The notes below the pieces were generated by a model that worked only from the letters and a program-made list of their open reading frames with translations, searched no databases and had not been told where the DNA came from. Position numbers and translations under genes: made by a program. DNA of 64,000 nt. Origin: Branchipolynoe longqiensis. Lineage: Eukaryota > Annelida > Polychaeta > Phyllodocida > Polynoidae. The stretch spans positions 115,595,430 to 115,659,429 of the forward strand of contig CM059188.1 of the NCBI GenBank assembly GCA_030323885.1. Reading direction: 5' to 3'. Positions 42,177 through 53,846 of the stretch are shown here, piece by piece (within the stretch, counting starts at the first letter, position 1; each line of letters starts with the position of its first letter).

Positions 42177-42714
42177 ACTGCCCAGTCAGGGCGTGTTTTG
42201 TCCGGGGCTGGAGGGGTTGAAGCGGTCATGTGGGTGGATATATTTATAGGCGATATGTAGGACTCAGATGGGTTATTGTGGTGGATGTCTGAGTGAGTGT
42301 GGGGATGACAGTGATGGATGAAGTAATTATATTTAGAAGGCACTTCTGGATATATATTCTCGTGTCTAACAGTGTATATCAGTGTATATCAGTGTCTATC
42401 AGTATTTATCAGTGTCTATCAGTGTCTGTCTCTGTATATCAGTGTCTATCAGTGATGGAACTAGCCAGTGGCGCCACTGTGGCCAATAATGGAACTTACC
42501 TGATGGGAAATATAATACTATAAATAGTGTTGAGGGCGGTTGTTGGAACAAGCGGGATATTGAGTATATGTAGAGTGGGAATCAAACCCACATGTCTGCC
42601 ATTCCCAAGCGACTGGATTAACCATTTGAATATATAGGTTCCATGAATTACTCGACCTACCCACACCTAACTGTGTATATGTCATTTCATCCATGTAGGT
42701 TAATATAACTTGCT
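42177..42714. repeat. TCAGTGTCTA microsatellite and unassigned flanks
   Basis: 42375-42455 is a run of about eight AGTGTCTATC/AGTGTATATC units. Surrounding sequence unassigned, apart from a GTGGCGCCACTGTGGCC block similar to 51320. Confidence 0.6.
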
Positions 42715-42722
42715 ACAATATG

Positions 42723-43190
42723 GTATGTAGGTATTGCAATAGCTCAGGGAGTTTGATGCCCCTGCCCTGCAGAGTTGTAAACCACTGCCTTGTGGTACAG
42801 GTTCTTGACAGAACCGAAGGCTAAGGGAGCAAACCCTAAACAGAAAACCATGTCACTGTGGCAGCATTAAGGGTGGTTGATGTATGGAACTCCCAACATC
42901 TCCCGACCAGCCACTGCAGGGACAAATAGTTTGGTGCCTGTCTGGACATGTTCTTGCCGGTGTGAGACCTCGATTTGCTCCCCGAGAGAGTGCCACTGGT
43001 AACTTGCAAAAGCCAGCAGCACTTCAACACTTTTGCAGGCAGCTTTCATGAAATGTACCATCAAGAGAAACCTGAAGCTGAGAGACTGACTCATGAACAT
43101 CACTCTCACAGCAGACAGCTAAATGGAGAGCGACAGTCAAGTAATGAAAGCACTCTTTGTTGCATCACGAGAAAAAGCATGATGATGATG
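42723..43190 (+). mobile_element. RTE-like LINE 3' derivative, internally deleted, 8-bp TSD
   Basis: Same 5' part as 25573-25984 (CAATAGCTCAGGGAGTTTGA), same left breakpoint TTTCATGAAATG, but it rejoins earlier (CCATCAAGAGAAACCTGAAG) and so keeps about 85 bp more of the RT tail. Ends ATGATGATG. TSD ACAATATG (42715-42722, 43191-43198). Confidence 0.82.
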
Positions 43191-43250
43191 ACAATATGTA
43201 TTAAAGGAATATTAGAAACCTTTGAATAAAGCAATTTAGGGGGTTATCTT

Positions 43251-43618
43251 AAAGCTGCATAGTCCCACGAAAACATCAAATTGTCAAAACCAAAGCAATT
43301 ATCCAGATTTGATTTTAGCTGTCTAACTTATATAATGGTGTGTTTATAACACATTTATCACAACATAGAAGGGCATACTGAGGCAATGTAATAGAATCTG
43401 ATACTGCAGAAGCCTATGGTGTTACTGCAGAAGCCTATGGCGTCAGAGATTCGGCATGCTGGCCAAAACTAATTTTGCATTTTGGCACTTAACATATCAA
43501 GTTAGCCATTTAAAATAAAAGTTACTTTGACTTAAAGTAAGGTAGATTATAATGATCAATATAAAATATTTATTTCAGAAAATGACAGAAACTCTAGAAC
43601 CATCGAGCTATGCAACTT
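43251..43618 (+). mobile_element. Family D MITE
   Basis: TTAAAGCTGCATAGTCCCAC to GAGCTATGCAACTTTAA. A 23-bp tandem duplication of GCAGAAGCCTATGG lies at about 43404-43445. Confidence 0.82.
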
Positions 43619-43872
43619 TAATTCTACAATTTCACTCAGCCAATGATACTTCATTCCAACTTTTCATTTCCAAATAGCGGGTTATACAACTTCTTTATAT
43701 GACAAGTGAAAACAGATTGCTATTCGTGCGTTATCAATCACCCATTAACACTCTAGTAGGAGTACCGGAAACCAGGCTAGCCGATGTCCTCTCGAGGATG
43801 TCAGGGTCCATTGATTCGATAGTTAACGTAACGGAACAGCCTTAATGCTGATATCAGGGTAGTGTGGGTCGT

Positions 43873-44222
43873 CTGATGGTTAGTTGGTGGAGTTTTACAT
43901 CCTGGCAACATCTAAGGTCATATCAAGACAGTTACCGACTTGTGATAGTGCACATTCATGGCGACTCTATAGTGTTGCCCCACAGGGAGACCAGGTTGCC
44001 AGCACCATGACCCAATATCCCAGTCAGTCGCATTACCCTGACACTGAGCCAACCTGTCATTACCCTATCGTAATAATGCTGAATTCTTGGCTAGGAAGCG
44101 ACCCATATACATTTTTAAGTCATTGGTTTGACTGGACCAGGGTTCAAACCTGTGGCTTCGAATCCCACAATCTACCAACATGGGAGATGGATGCTCAATT
44201 CATTCGGCCATCCCGTCTGGTT
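43873..44222 (-). repeat. SINE family A, near full length
   Basis: Inverted copy from TTTTACATCCTGGCAACATC to CATTCGGCCATCCCGTCTGG. Confidence 0.85.
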
Positions 44223-44514
44223 TGGTGGTTTGAACACAGGGGCATCCCCAACGACCAACCAGTCATGTGACAGCCCAGTCTCCTTCACAGGTACTGATTG
44301 CACCTGAATGGAAATGATGGCACCATTGCATGGTCCTTTTCCCTGCAACACTCTACACCCAACCCGGCACAGCGCCCATCAATCACATTACCCACCACAC
44401 GCTGACCGGCATCGTAGATCTCTCAGCAATAAACCTCACTCCGGCCGGCATTGCAGATCTGTCAGCATCAAAACTTTCACCACCCTAGCCCCCCAATATG
44501 TGCGGAGTAATCCA

Positions 44515-44790
44515 TCCCAGCGAGCTTCATGGGTTCAAACCCTGGACAAGGGTTACAAAATTGTATGCTTGTGGCTTCCAGGTGAGGTGCTCGACATTAT
44601 TAGGATATGACAAGGACGGGTTGGCTCAGTGTTAGGATAATGTCACGTAAGTGGGATATCAGGTCATGATGCTGGCGGTATGGTCTCCTAGTGGGGCAGT
44701 ACTATACAGCTTTGATGAGTGTGCACTGTCGTAAGGCGGTACATGTTCTGATATGACTTTAGATGTAAAACTCCAACAGACACCCAGCCA
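44515..44790 (+). repeat. SINE family A, diverged
   Basis: Starts inside the head (GGGTTCAAACCCTGG) and runs to AGATGTAAAACTCCAACA. The GTTGCTAGGA block before the tail is deleted. Upstream 44223-44514 is unassigned. Confidence 0.7.
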
Positions 44791-44849
44791 TTCCATTCGA
44801 CATCGGACAACGCTAACTAAATGTCTGCCGGTCCATGACACCGGATTGG

Positions 44850-45620
44850 TGTGGGGGTGGGGGGTGGGGGTGGGGGTGGGGGTGATGGGGGGACATCGGT
44901 AGCATCTGACATTGAGTTTGTTTTATTGAATGATGCCTCTAGAGAACATTGATTTTCATCATTGGCTATTATTGAACATCAAACATATGGTCATTTTGAC
45001 ATATTTCTTTGGAGGAAACCTGCTACCGCCACATAGGCTACTCTTTCCGATAAGCAGCAAGGGGTCGTTTATAAGCACTTTCCAACACACAGGACAGCAC
45101 ATACCACAGCCTTTGATGAACCAGTTGTGGTCCACTGGTTGGAACGGAAAACAGCCCAAACTGCAAATGGGTCAACTGAGCAGGATCGCTCGGATGACCG
45201 ACCCCTTCACAGGTGGACACTCCACCGCCTCAGCTACGTTCCTCTCCCCGTGACATTGAGTGAGTACCCGAGGTGGACGCTCTTGCTGGCGTAAAATAAC
45301 ACACCCCACGATTTTTCTCTGAATTTGCTGACAGCAGACGACATTTGGTGGTGGTTGGTTGGGCTTGGGGTGGGGGGCGGTGGATGTGTGTGTGTGTGTG
45401 TGTGGGGGGGGGGGGGGGATATCGGTAGCATGTGACATTGAGTGAGTACCGGAGAACTACTCTCACCCTGGCGTAAAATAACGCACTCCCCGCTTCTTCT
45501 GTGAATTTACTGAGAGCAGACGACATTTGGTCGGCGAATTGAACTGAACGCTGAGTGGGATAATCCCCGCGCTTGTTACCGGTGCAGCCCAACGAGGTGC
45601 GTCCCGCGGATACCATACAA
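44850..45620. repeat. Tandem duplication (~182 bp) interrupted by a V-SINE
   Basis: TGACATTGAGTGAGTACC starts repeat units at 45251 and 45433. A third partial unit ends at 44917 and is cut by the V-SINE. Units contain GGCGTAAAATAACRCAC and GACAGCAGACGACATTTGG. G/T microsatellites lie at 44850-44885 and 45385-45420. Confidence 0.72.
44918..45250 (-). repeat. V-SINE-type SINE, full length, 11-bp TSD
   Basis: Inverted copy from TTGTTTTATTGAATGATGCC to the head (CGCCTCAGCTACGTTCC). Flanked by TGACATTGAGT at 44907-44917 and 45251-45261. The complement contains B-box-like GAGCGATCC. Confidence 0.86.
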
Positions 45621-45880
45621 CCCCTGACATGACCCCCACTAACCGTGGCCTCTCCTCGCCTTAGGCTCCCCTCAGCCTCCCCCCCCCCCCCACCCCGTCC
45701 TCTCCAGGCGTCCCCTAAGCGCGTCCCTGAGAATAATCCGATTTGCCTTTCAATGCACACAGGAATTGATTAGGTCGCCATGGTGACGGGGCACCGTGAG
45801 GGTTTATAGGGACGTAGATTCTATTGTGGCAGAGCTGGTAGCCTACTCTCCCCCGTTGAAGGTGTGGGGGACGGGAGGGT
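45621..45880. other. Unassigned sequence
   Basis: C-rich patch at 45680-45700; no coding signal. Confidence 0.4.
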
Positions 45881-45884
45881 AGGA

Positions 45885-46650
45885 AGGGGTGGTTGGTGTG
45901 GGGGAGGGTGTATGGGTGTGAGCGTGTGAGTGTGCGCGTGTTGGTGTCGGGGTGGGGTGGGTGTGGGTGGGTGGGTGTGGTGTGTGGGTGTGGGTGTGGG
46001 TGAGGGTGTGGGTGTGGGGTGTGTGTGTGGGTGTGGGTACGGGAGTGGGTGAGGATGTGGGTGTGGATGAGAGTGTGGGTGTGGGTGTAGGTGTGGGTGT
46101 CAGGGTGGGGTGGGTGTGGGTGTTGGTGTTTGTGTGGGTATGGGTGTGGGTGAGGATGTGGGTGTGGATGAGGGTGTGGTTGAAGGTGTGGGTGTGGGTG
46201 TGGGTGAAGGTGTGGGTGTCAGGGTGGGGTGGGTATGGGTGTTGCTGTAGGTATGGGTGTGGGTGTGGACGAGGGTGTGGGTGTTGGTGTGGATGTGGGT
46301 GCAGGGTGTGGGTGTGTGGGTGAGGGTGTTGGTGTGGGTGTGGTTGGTGTGTGTGTGGGCGTGTGCAGGTGAGGGTGTGGGTGAGGGTGTTGGTGTGGGT
46401 GTGGTTGGTGTGTGTGTGGGCGTGTGCAGGTGAGGGTGTGGGTATGGGTGTAGGTGTTGGTGGAGTGGGGGGGGGCGGCAGGTGAGGGTGTTGGAGGGTG
46501 AAAGAAGGCTGAGGGGGTTACTGGATGGAGGAGAGGGATGGTAATGCAGCGTGTTGGCGTTGGTTGGGGCATGTTGCTGGTGCAGGTTGCTGGTGCAGGT
46601 TGGTGGGGGCAGGTTGGTGGGGGCAGGTTGGTGGGGGCAGGTGATGGAGC
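45885..46650. repeat. GGGTGT-type low-complexity tract
   Basis: Roughly 600 bp of GTGGGTGTGGGTGT hexamer repeats, with a 65-bp duplication at about 46320-46450, then GGCAGGTTGGTGGG units (46590-46650). Not telomeric (no TTAGGG). Val/Gly or Pro/Thr frames are compositional. Confidence 0.88.
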
Positions 46651-46671
46651 AGGTTGGTGCAGGGCATGGAG

Positions 46672-46725
46672 CAGTCCTGATATGACCGTTGATGTTGCCA
46701 GGACGTAAACCTCCAACAACTAACC
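46672..46725 (+). repeat. SINE family A tail fragment
   Basis: TCCTGATATGACCGTTGATG then TTGCCAGGACGTAAACCTCC. Confidence 0.65.
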
Positions 46726-47085
46726 CCTTTCGGGTTGGATGTGGCCCTGGGGAATGTGCGCTAAGTGTCGTCTGCTCCAATGTTGAAGTTCTATGACGTC
46801 ATCACCATACATGTTGCATTAGCGCCCATCAGAGCCACATCTTCATCAGATTCCCGCGGTGTTCTTCTTCTCCCTTTGGGTTTGGTGCATGACACTTTCT
46901 GGGAAAAGATAATCATGAGCACCATGCCTGATTTAGTTACAGTGTACTTTAGCTGCTTTAACATTCTGTGAATTAAGTTATACAGAACGTTCCCGAGATG
47001 GCGCCGCAATACTATTCCTTCATATATATGTACATAAATATACTCAGCACCAAATGTTACACCATTCTCTATTAATATGCCTTCA

Positions 47086-47140
<55 letters not shown>

Positions 47141-47704
47141 TCAACACCAAGTATCACACCAGTCTTGACTAATATTCCTTCATATATATGCACATATATA
47201 TACTCAGCACTTCACAAGGACAAGTAACCCCAGTAAATCCAGAAAGGGTGAGTTATCTAGATCAATCCAGTCAGAGCTTGTCAAAATGCAGAGTAGCATA
47301 AATCAAACACTACCCTTAGTACTATAGTAGTGCAGAAAAAAGGGAACCCGGTCAGTGATGTAATAAATATGATAGCACAACTACTCTTCTCTCCATTGTT
47401 ACAGCTGGATATCCACAGGGGGGGCGTGGGGGCGAGGGCGTGGGGGCGTAGGCGTGGGCGAGATGCTACGTGCACGTGCTACGGAAGCCACTCCACTCAA
47501 GGAGAAAGGTCAAATTCCTGGAAAAATGCCCTCGCGGTAGCCATAGTAACTGCAAATGGTTAGAAGGCACCAGCTGGATGGGGACTGGTGACGTCAGTTC
47601 GGTGGAAAGGACTGTGCTCCGCTGAATATCAGGGTCCAGTTTTTTGCTATTGACTTGGGTGTATATTGGTAACGCTTGTATATGGGTCATTCTCAGAAAC
47701 TGTG
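46726..47704. repeat. Unassigned sequence with AT microsatellite
   Basis: (TA)n at 47082-47140 lies inside three loose repeats of CATATATATGTACATAAATA-like and ACTCAGCACCAA blocks (47020-47215). Also a GGGGGCGTGGGGGCGAGGGC patch at 47420-47460. No exon recognised. Confidence 0.55.
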
Positions 47705-48310
47705 TACAGTATAACCCCGTTAAACCGAACTTGAAGGGACCCTAGAAATTTGTTTGGATTAACCGATCATTGGTTTAAACGAGCTTTTGCTTTGACTTTG
47801 ACTTGGCTTTGGCAAAAACGCGGGTGGATTATGAATGTAATATAAATTTGTTTGGATTAACCGATCATTGGTTTAACCGAGCTTTTGCTTTGACTTTGAC
47901 TTGGCTTTGGCAAAAACGTGGGTGCATTATGAATGTAATATACAATGTATGCGGATAGTTTGATCATTGTTTTTTATGTATATACAGTATAAACCTGTTA
48001 AACCAACCCAAATAATTGGTTAATCCAAACTTTTTTCGGGAAAATACTACCATTTATCATATAAAAATGTTGGTGGGGTCTCAGAAGACCTTATAACCAC
48101 ATGAAAGTTTGGTTTAACCATTAACCATGCCGGAAGTGGCCTGGGGTCTGACAATTTTCTTTGGATTAATCGATAATTTGAATTAACCAACTTTAGTATA
48201 ACCAACTTTTTTATATGATAAATGGTAGTATTTTGACGGGCCGCCGAAAAAAGTTTGGATTAACCGATCGTTTGGTTTACCCGGGCTTGGTTTAACGAGG
48301 TTATACTGTA
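47705..48310. mobile_element. Pogo/Tc1-mariner-like MITE, copy 2
   Basis: TIRs TACAGTATAACCCCGTTAAA and the complement GGTTTAACGAGGTTATACTG. An internal tandem duplication of about 106 bp (47743-47845 and 47849-47950) contains TTGACTTGGCTTTGGCAAAA. Inverted ATGATAAATGGTAGTATTTT / AAATACTACCATTTATCAT stretches sit symmetrically. Confidence 0.75.
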
Positions 48311-49299
48311 CCACATTTTTGGTTTCCATGTTAATGATTTTGCCTTCTTTTCGGAGGGTATTAAATCAAATAGGTATTGTTGATTATGTGTATTAATTAT
48401 GTTAACAATACTACATGTATTTAATCTATCGCATAATATGTTTCCAATGTATGCTTATATGACTTTGTGCACAAATGAAAATATGAAAATTTGCATATTG
48501 ACATCATATGGGTTTTTTTCAACTTTTGTTCTTGTAAGAAACAATTCATTTGGCTTACGTCTAATAACAAAATTGTGTTTGAATTTGTTGTGTGTGCTAA
48601 AATAATGTTGTGCATGTATATTTAAATGATGTTATGGATCGATGTTACACGGTTAATTTCAACAGCTTTCTCAATTTATATAAAATCAAAAAGTCAAAAA
48701 AGAAAAACCCAACTCTGATATATGCACAAGATATAAACGTTCATATAAGTATGGATTCTGCTATTATTTGTAATGTTGTCGGCTATTCTTTGATATATTT
48801 TCACTTTGGTTTCCATGTCACAAAAGTGGCACAGTTTCTGAGAACGACCCATATATAGATGTACAGGTGTATTTATGGTAATTATCCCTACTGACACATT
48901 ATTATATGAATTTTCAGCAGCACCGTGAGTGAGCATAAAGGATGCTGAGGCGTGGGTGGGTAGGTGGCGCCACACAGGGAGGTCAGGTGGTACCAATACA
49001 TGACCTAATGAGTAGAGGTGACCAGACGATGACTTAGTGGCTGGGGAGTAGATGGACCTTCCGGCTTCTTATACTAGTATAATGGATTATGCAGCATATT
49101 CATATATATATATGGATATATATATATATATAAACAATTCGACTCTGATAAACAGGACAACAAAAGACTGGAATGCTTGATAAAACGTATAAATATATTC
49201 CCCGGTGGGAATAAAACCCGCCGAAAATGTTTAATTTGACTGTCTGCACTGGTCTTGAGGCAGTACTGACCAGTCGCAGCTGGTTTCAGGATCACATGC
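48311..49299. other. Unassigned AT-rich sequence
   Basis: AT-rich to 48880. 48950-49280 contains blocks resembling family E (AGGTGGCGCC, GACCAGTCGCAGCTGGTTTC) around a (TA)n at 49100-49130. No gene is supported. Confidence 0.45.
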
Positions 49300-49326
49300 T
49301 TAATTTATCGGACTATGCAACTTTAA
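49300..49326 (+). repeat. Family D MITE terminal fragment
   Basis: TATCGGACTATGCAACTTTA only. Confidence 0.55.
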
Positions 49327-50021
49327 AAATTGGACTGTGATACTAAATCCACAGACACCAATCGCAAACCTAAACGTTAATAGCTTACCCTCTGGGTCTG
49401 GGTTTTGTTTGTAATAGTGTCCCAATGCGAAGCAGAGTTTTTGCAGTTGATAATGGAGAGTGAGCCGACCACGTAGTGAACCTTCCATCTGCAAGTGACT
49501 TCTCTCTCACGTCCCATCCAGCCCCAGCCCCCTACAACCCCCGCCCCAACCTCCCCGCCTCCGCCCGTCCCAACCCCGGGCCCCTCCCCAGTTCCTGCCG
49601 CGTCTCCGAGTGCCTATTACCCGTCTGAGCTTTCCAGTTGACTCCTGGATGTCTGCGTGACCAGAGCATATTGACCGCCAGCAGTCGCAGAGCAATGCAG
49701 TGACGCGGACAGAATAAACAAGTGGCAGGGTTGTTTGTTTGTTGTTGTTTTACATCCTAGCAACATCTCGGTGTATATGTGATGTATACGAATTACGCGA
49801 GTATAAAGGCACGAAAGCGAATGTTCCCTATATTATCACCCATAAGTACTACCATATGTTGTGTACTACTTCATGGGTGACCCCTTTTCACAGTTGGGCC
49901 AGGTGGCGCCACCATCTCAAACCCTACCAGTCGCACGAAATACTGTCCTCGTGCGCTGGAATTTATATATATAATATATGTGTATATATTTTCATAAATA
50001 TGCAATATTATATTATATAGT
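49327..50021. other. Mostly unassigned; SINE A tail fragment at 49729-49771
   Basis: 49729-49771 is an inverted SINE A tail (GTTGTTTTACATCCTAGCAA). 49895-50010 holds a GGTGGCGCCACC block and (TA)-rich DNA. Confidence 0.45.
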
Positions 50022-50297
50022 TTGCTTTTGATTGGGGTGCGTCCTACTCCTAGAAACATCTATGGTCATATCAGGATGGGTGCCGTTTTGTGACAGTGCA
50101 CACTCATGGCAACTTCATACTGCTGCCCCACTGGGAGACCTGGCTGCTGGCACCATGACCCGATATCCCATGCCTTCACATTATCCTGATACTGTGCTAA
50201 CCAGTCCTTGTCTCCTATCCTATTAATGCCTAGTGTCAAGCTAGGTGGCAACATGTATCAATTTGATAAGTCACTGGTTTGACTCAGCTGGGATTTG
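50022..50297 (-). repeat. SINE family A
   Basis: Inverted copy from CTAGAAACATCTATGGTCAT to GGTTTGACTCAGCTGGGAT. Confidence 0.8.
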
Positions 50298-51255
50298 AGA
50301 GAGCTCGCTCATACTCATAGCAACTTTGTAGTGCTGCCCCCACTGAAACTGGGAGACTACGCCACCAGGGGGCCATATGCATGGAGCAGTGTTAGGAGGC
50401 AAAATGCGTTTAGCGCGGAATTTCTGGTTTAGCGCGGACAAGTTGGTATGCATGGAGCAGTGTTAGGCCTAACACCGAGCGTTTAAACTCGGAAATTCTA
50501 ACTCCGATCATATCTGGTTTACAGCGGTGTTAGTGTCAGGATGGAACGCAAATCTACGCAATGCTATCATATTTAACAGAATTAGAAACGCAATAAGTGA
50601 ACTTTTATCAATTTAACCCTAAATTTGAACCCTCCTTAAGGCTACCGCCGCATTGGTGGCGATATTACTAGTTATATTTTCGAATCGACGAGCGTAAAGT
50701 AAACAAATCGCCGCCGCCGCCACATCGACGTCTCGTTCCATACTGGCGGCGGCGGCGATTTGTTTACATTACGTTTGTCGATTCGAAAATATAACTATTA
50801 ATATCGCCGCCAATGCGGCGGTAGCCTTAAGGAGGGTTCGAATTTAGGGTTAAATTGATAACAGTTCACTTATTGGGTAGTTAATTCTGTTAAATATGAT
50901 CGCATTCAATAGATTTGAGCTAAATATATGGATACAAACGCAGAGGGATTTCCCAAATCTATAAATACATTCACATTTAGCTAACACTCACCGTTTAGGC
51001 CGCCATGCATACGTTTTCGACGACGCCGATAAACGGTGATAGCTATACAGTGTTAGAGGGATAACACCACACGCCTCTAACACTGCTCCATGCATATGGC
51101 CCCAGCACCATAGCCCAACCTCCCACGCAGTCACATTGTCCTGATACTGTGCCAACCAGTCCTTGTCCTGTCCTATTAATGCCGAAGCAGTAGGCTTGGT
51201 AGAGACAAGTATCAATTTTATAAGTCTTTAGTTTGACTCGTCCCAGTTTTTGAAC
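50298..51255 (-). repeat. SINE family A interrupted by a fold-back element
   Basis: 50298-50368 and 51104-51255 are consecutive parts of one inverted SINE A: CATAGCAACTTTGTAGTGCT..CCACCAG, then AGCACCATAGCCC..TCCTTGTCCTGTCCTATT. The element 50369-51103 separates them. Confidence 0.82.
50369..51103. mobile_element. 735-bp fold-back element, Harbinger-like ends
   Basis: Termini GGGGCCATATGCATGGAG and the exact complement. The element is nearly a full hairpin: arms such as TAAGGCTACCGCCGCATTGG and CGATTTGTTTAC pair across a centre near 50730. The target is a SINE A, with either AG duplicated (2 bp) or CAG (3 bp, if the TIR is one base shorter). A CAG TSD and GGGCC termini would fit PIF/Harbinger (inference). 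Confidence 0.85.
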
Positions 51256-51269
51256 TCCAATTATAGCTG

Positions 51270-51475
51270 TGCACTAACGACCAGACCCAGCTGGCTTATA
51301 GGTCGTCAGTGCCCCTGACAGGTGGCGCCGGTGTGGCCAAACCTGGAACTAATCACTGGCATACACTAGCTGTGGTTCGCAAATAACAATACAAATATAA
51401 CTGAAGATGATAGTGTCCTTGTTTATATTCCCATAATAGATTATGGAGCACATACATATATGTATATAATTGATG
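51270..51475 (+). repeat. Family E body, copy
   Basis: GACCAGACCCAGCTGGCTTA, ACAGGTGGCGCCGG and TATATTCCCATAATAGATTA match 12355-12600 in the same order. No TIR present. Confidence 0.55.
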
Positions 51476-52149
51476 ATGTGTATATAAATTAAGAATGCCT
51501 CCTATTCCTAATGTTTCTGGTCGGTGTCCTCTGGCACTGATCCTCACATACCAAACTAACTCGAAATACTGACGAGTTGGTCATTCTCCGCATCCTGCTG
51601 AATCTGACTCTTGACCAGCTGACCCTTAACGGTCACTCTCTTTTCACTTTTAAATTATATATATACCTTCTCACTTTCAAATATATATGCGTTATTCTCC
51701 AAAACTGGGCACCACATATTTGGTCTCCACGTTACGATGCTGATAATTAAGTCTTTGTTTTATTGATAATAACTCAAATAATTATTGTAGCCTCTGTCTA
51801 TTCGGTATGTTAGCAGTTCTACATGTATTGAATTTATCCCACAAAAGATAGATTTTGCGCTAGAGTGAAAATTTACAAATTTACACCATACATGTAGTCA
51901 AACATTTTTACAACTTATTTTTCAACTTTTTGTAAGTCATAACCTTGTCTGCTTAACAGTAATCAATCAAATCTTGTTTGACTATGTTGTATATGTTATA
52001 GACTGAGCTGGATATTGTGGGTTTGAGACATGGTATTTCTTTTTTGATTTGTTTAGAAACTTTAAAAAATGTGTCGGGCTAGCAGTGATTCAACTTTCGT
52101 AACCACACAATCTATGCAACATAATCACCATGTTGTTATTTCATGGCTT
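51476..52149. other. Unassigned AT-rich sequence
   Basis: No exon or repeat family recognised. Confidence 0.4.
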
Positions 52150-53010
52150 GCACGGGTATGCGGGTATTGCAGGTATAGCAATACCTCAGGGAGTTTGACG
52201 CCCCTGCCCTGCAGAGTTGTAAACCACTACCTTGTGGTACAGGTTCTTGACAGAACCGAAGGCTAAGGGAGCAAACCCTAAACAGAAAACCATGTCACTG
52301 TGGCAGCATTAAGGGTGGTTGATGTATGGAACTCCCAACATCTCCCGACCAGCCACTGCAGGGACAAATAGTTTTGCGCCTGTTTTGACATGTACTTGCC
52401 GGTGGGAAACCTCTATTTGCTCCCCGAGAGAGTGCCGCTGGTAACTTGCAAAAGCCGGCAGCACTTCCAACACTTTTGCAGGCAGCTTTCATGAATTGTT
52501 GCCAGAGACTCTGGAACAACCACCATGTGTCCATTCAGGTCAAAGGCAAGATCTACCGTGCAATCATGCTATCCACCCTACTATATGGAGCCGAGGCCTG
52601 GACAGTGTACAGAAAAAGCTGCATGCCTTCATGATGCGACATCTGCGTTCAATCATGAGGCCAACCTGGAAGGACAAAGTGACAAATAAGGAAATACTCG
52701 AACGGATGGGGCTGCCCTCTATGGAAGAACTTCTGATCGAAAAGAATCTCCGGTGGACTGGACACCTCATGAGAATATCATCAGACAGGCTACCAAAGCA
52801 GATCCTCTATTCTCAACTGTCTTCTGGTTACAGAAAGAGAGGGCGCCCTCATCTCCGGTTCAAGGATACCATCAAGAGAAACCTGAAGCTGAGAGACATT
52901 AAGACCGACTCATGGACGCAACTCTCACAGCTGAGAGCTAAATGGAGAGCGGCAGTCAAGTAATGAAAGCAGTCTTTGTTGCATCACGACCAACAGCATG
53001 ATGATGATTG
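52150..53010 (+). pseudogene. RTE-like LINE 3' end with RT C-terminus
   Basis: After the same 5' block as the two short copies, the plus strand encodes NNHHVSIQVKGKIYRAIMLS and TLLYGAEAWTVYRK in one frame. After a frameshift near 52615 it continues HAFMMRHLRSIMRPTWKDKV, then LRWTGHLMRISSDRLPKQIL and TIKRNLKLRDIKTDSWTQLS. This is the well-known C-terminal end of endonuclease-RT LINEs often annotated as craniofacial-development-like. It ends in an ATGATGATTGATTG tail. The RT catalytic region is absent (5' truncation or rearrangement). Confidence 0.82.
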
Positions 53011-53764
53011 ATTGATTGATTGGTGGTTGTTTTACGCCGTGTCGGCAGCATAGGCCATATTCACAGCAAGAAATGTTTGTTTTTTGTTCAAACCATCACT
53101 TTTACATGTAAAAGCAGACAATCAATTATGTGCCAATGGACACTCATTAAATTAGATGATGATGATGATCATGATATGTTAAAATGAGGTTATGGATGTG
53201 TCTTTGCATGTTACACAAATGATATTAATGTATTGCTCAATTTGTATAAGATCTAATTCAAAAATTGAAACTCATTTCTTTTAACTCTAACATATGCACA
53301 ACATGCAAATCTTCATAGGACATTGGATTAGGCTATTATTTGGAAGGATGTTAGCTATTATTTGGAAGGTTTTTCACTTTTTGTTTCCATGTCACACTTT
53401 TGTGCCCAGTTTTAGAGAATGACCCATATATATACAGTAAGCAGGGAAGTTGCAGTGTCTGAGTAGAGTGTGTCGAGCGCCTGGAGCGAGGGAATGTCAG
53501 TCAAAGCCACACTGATCTTTACCAATAACTGATCGACTTAGACGGGTGGCATAGTGGAACTGACTTCCGGTTGAAATGCCGCTTCTCGTTATTAGGCAGA
53601 GCATCGGAAGTGGTGCCGGGATGCCGGAAGTGGTGCTGGGATAGCGGAAGTGGTGCTGGGATAGCGGGAGTGGCATCGTAAACAAGGCGATAAACCACGG
53701 AGCGTCCAGATCGACAACCAATATTCACATCTCCAACCGTATTCACTGAGATGAATAACAAACG
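53011..53764. other. Unassigned sequence
   Basis: A GGAAGTGGTGCTGGGATAGC tandem triplet (about 19-21 bp units) lies at 53605-53675. No gene recognised. Confidence 0.45.
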
Positions 53765-53846
53765 TAGTGTCTACGCGTACGTGAGCCGTACGCGTAGCCT
53801 GGCAGTCTAAGCATACGCACTGTCACTGAGCACACTCCCTAGTCCC

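Noticed and set aside
45885..46480. Interstitial telomere repeat
   Set aside because: The word is GGGTGT/GTGGGT, degenerate, with no TTAGGG arrays.
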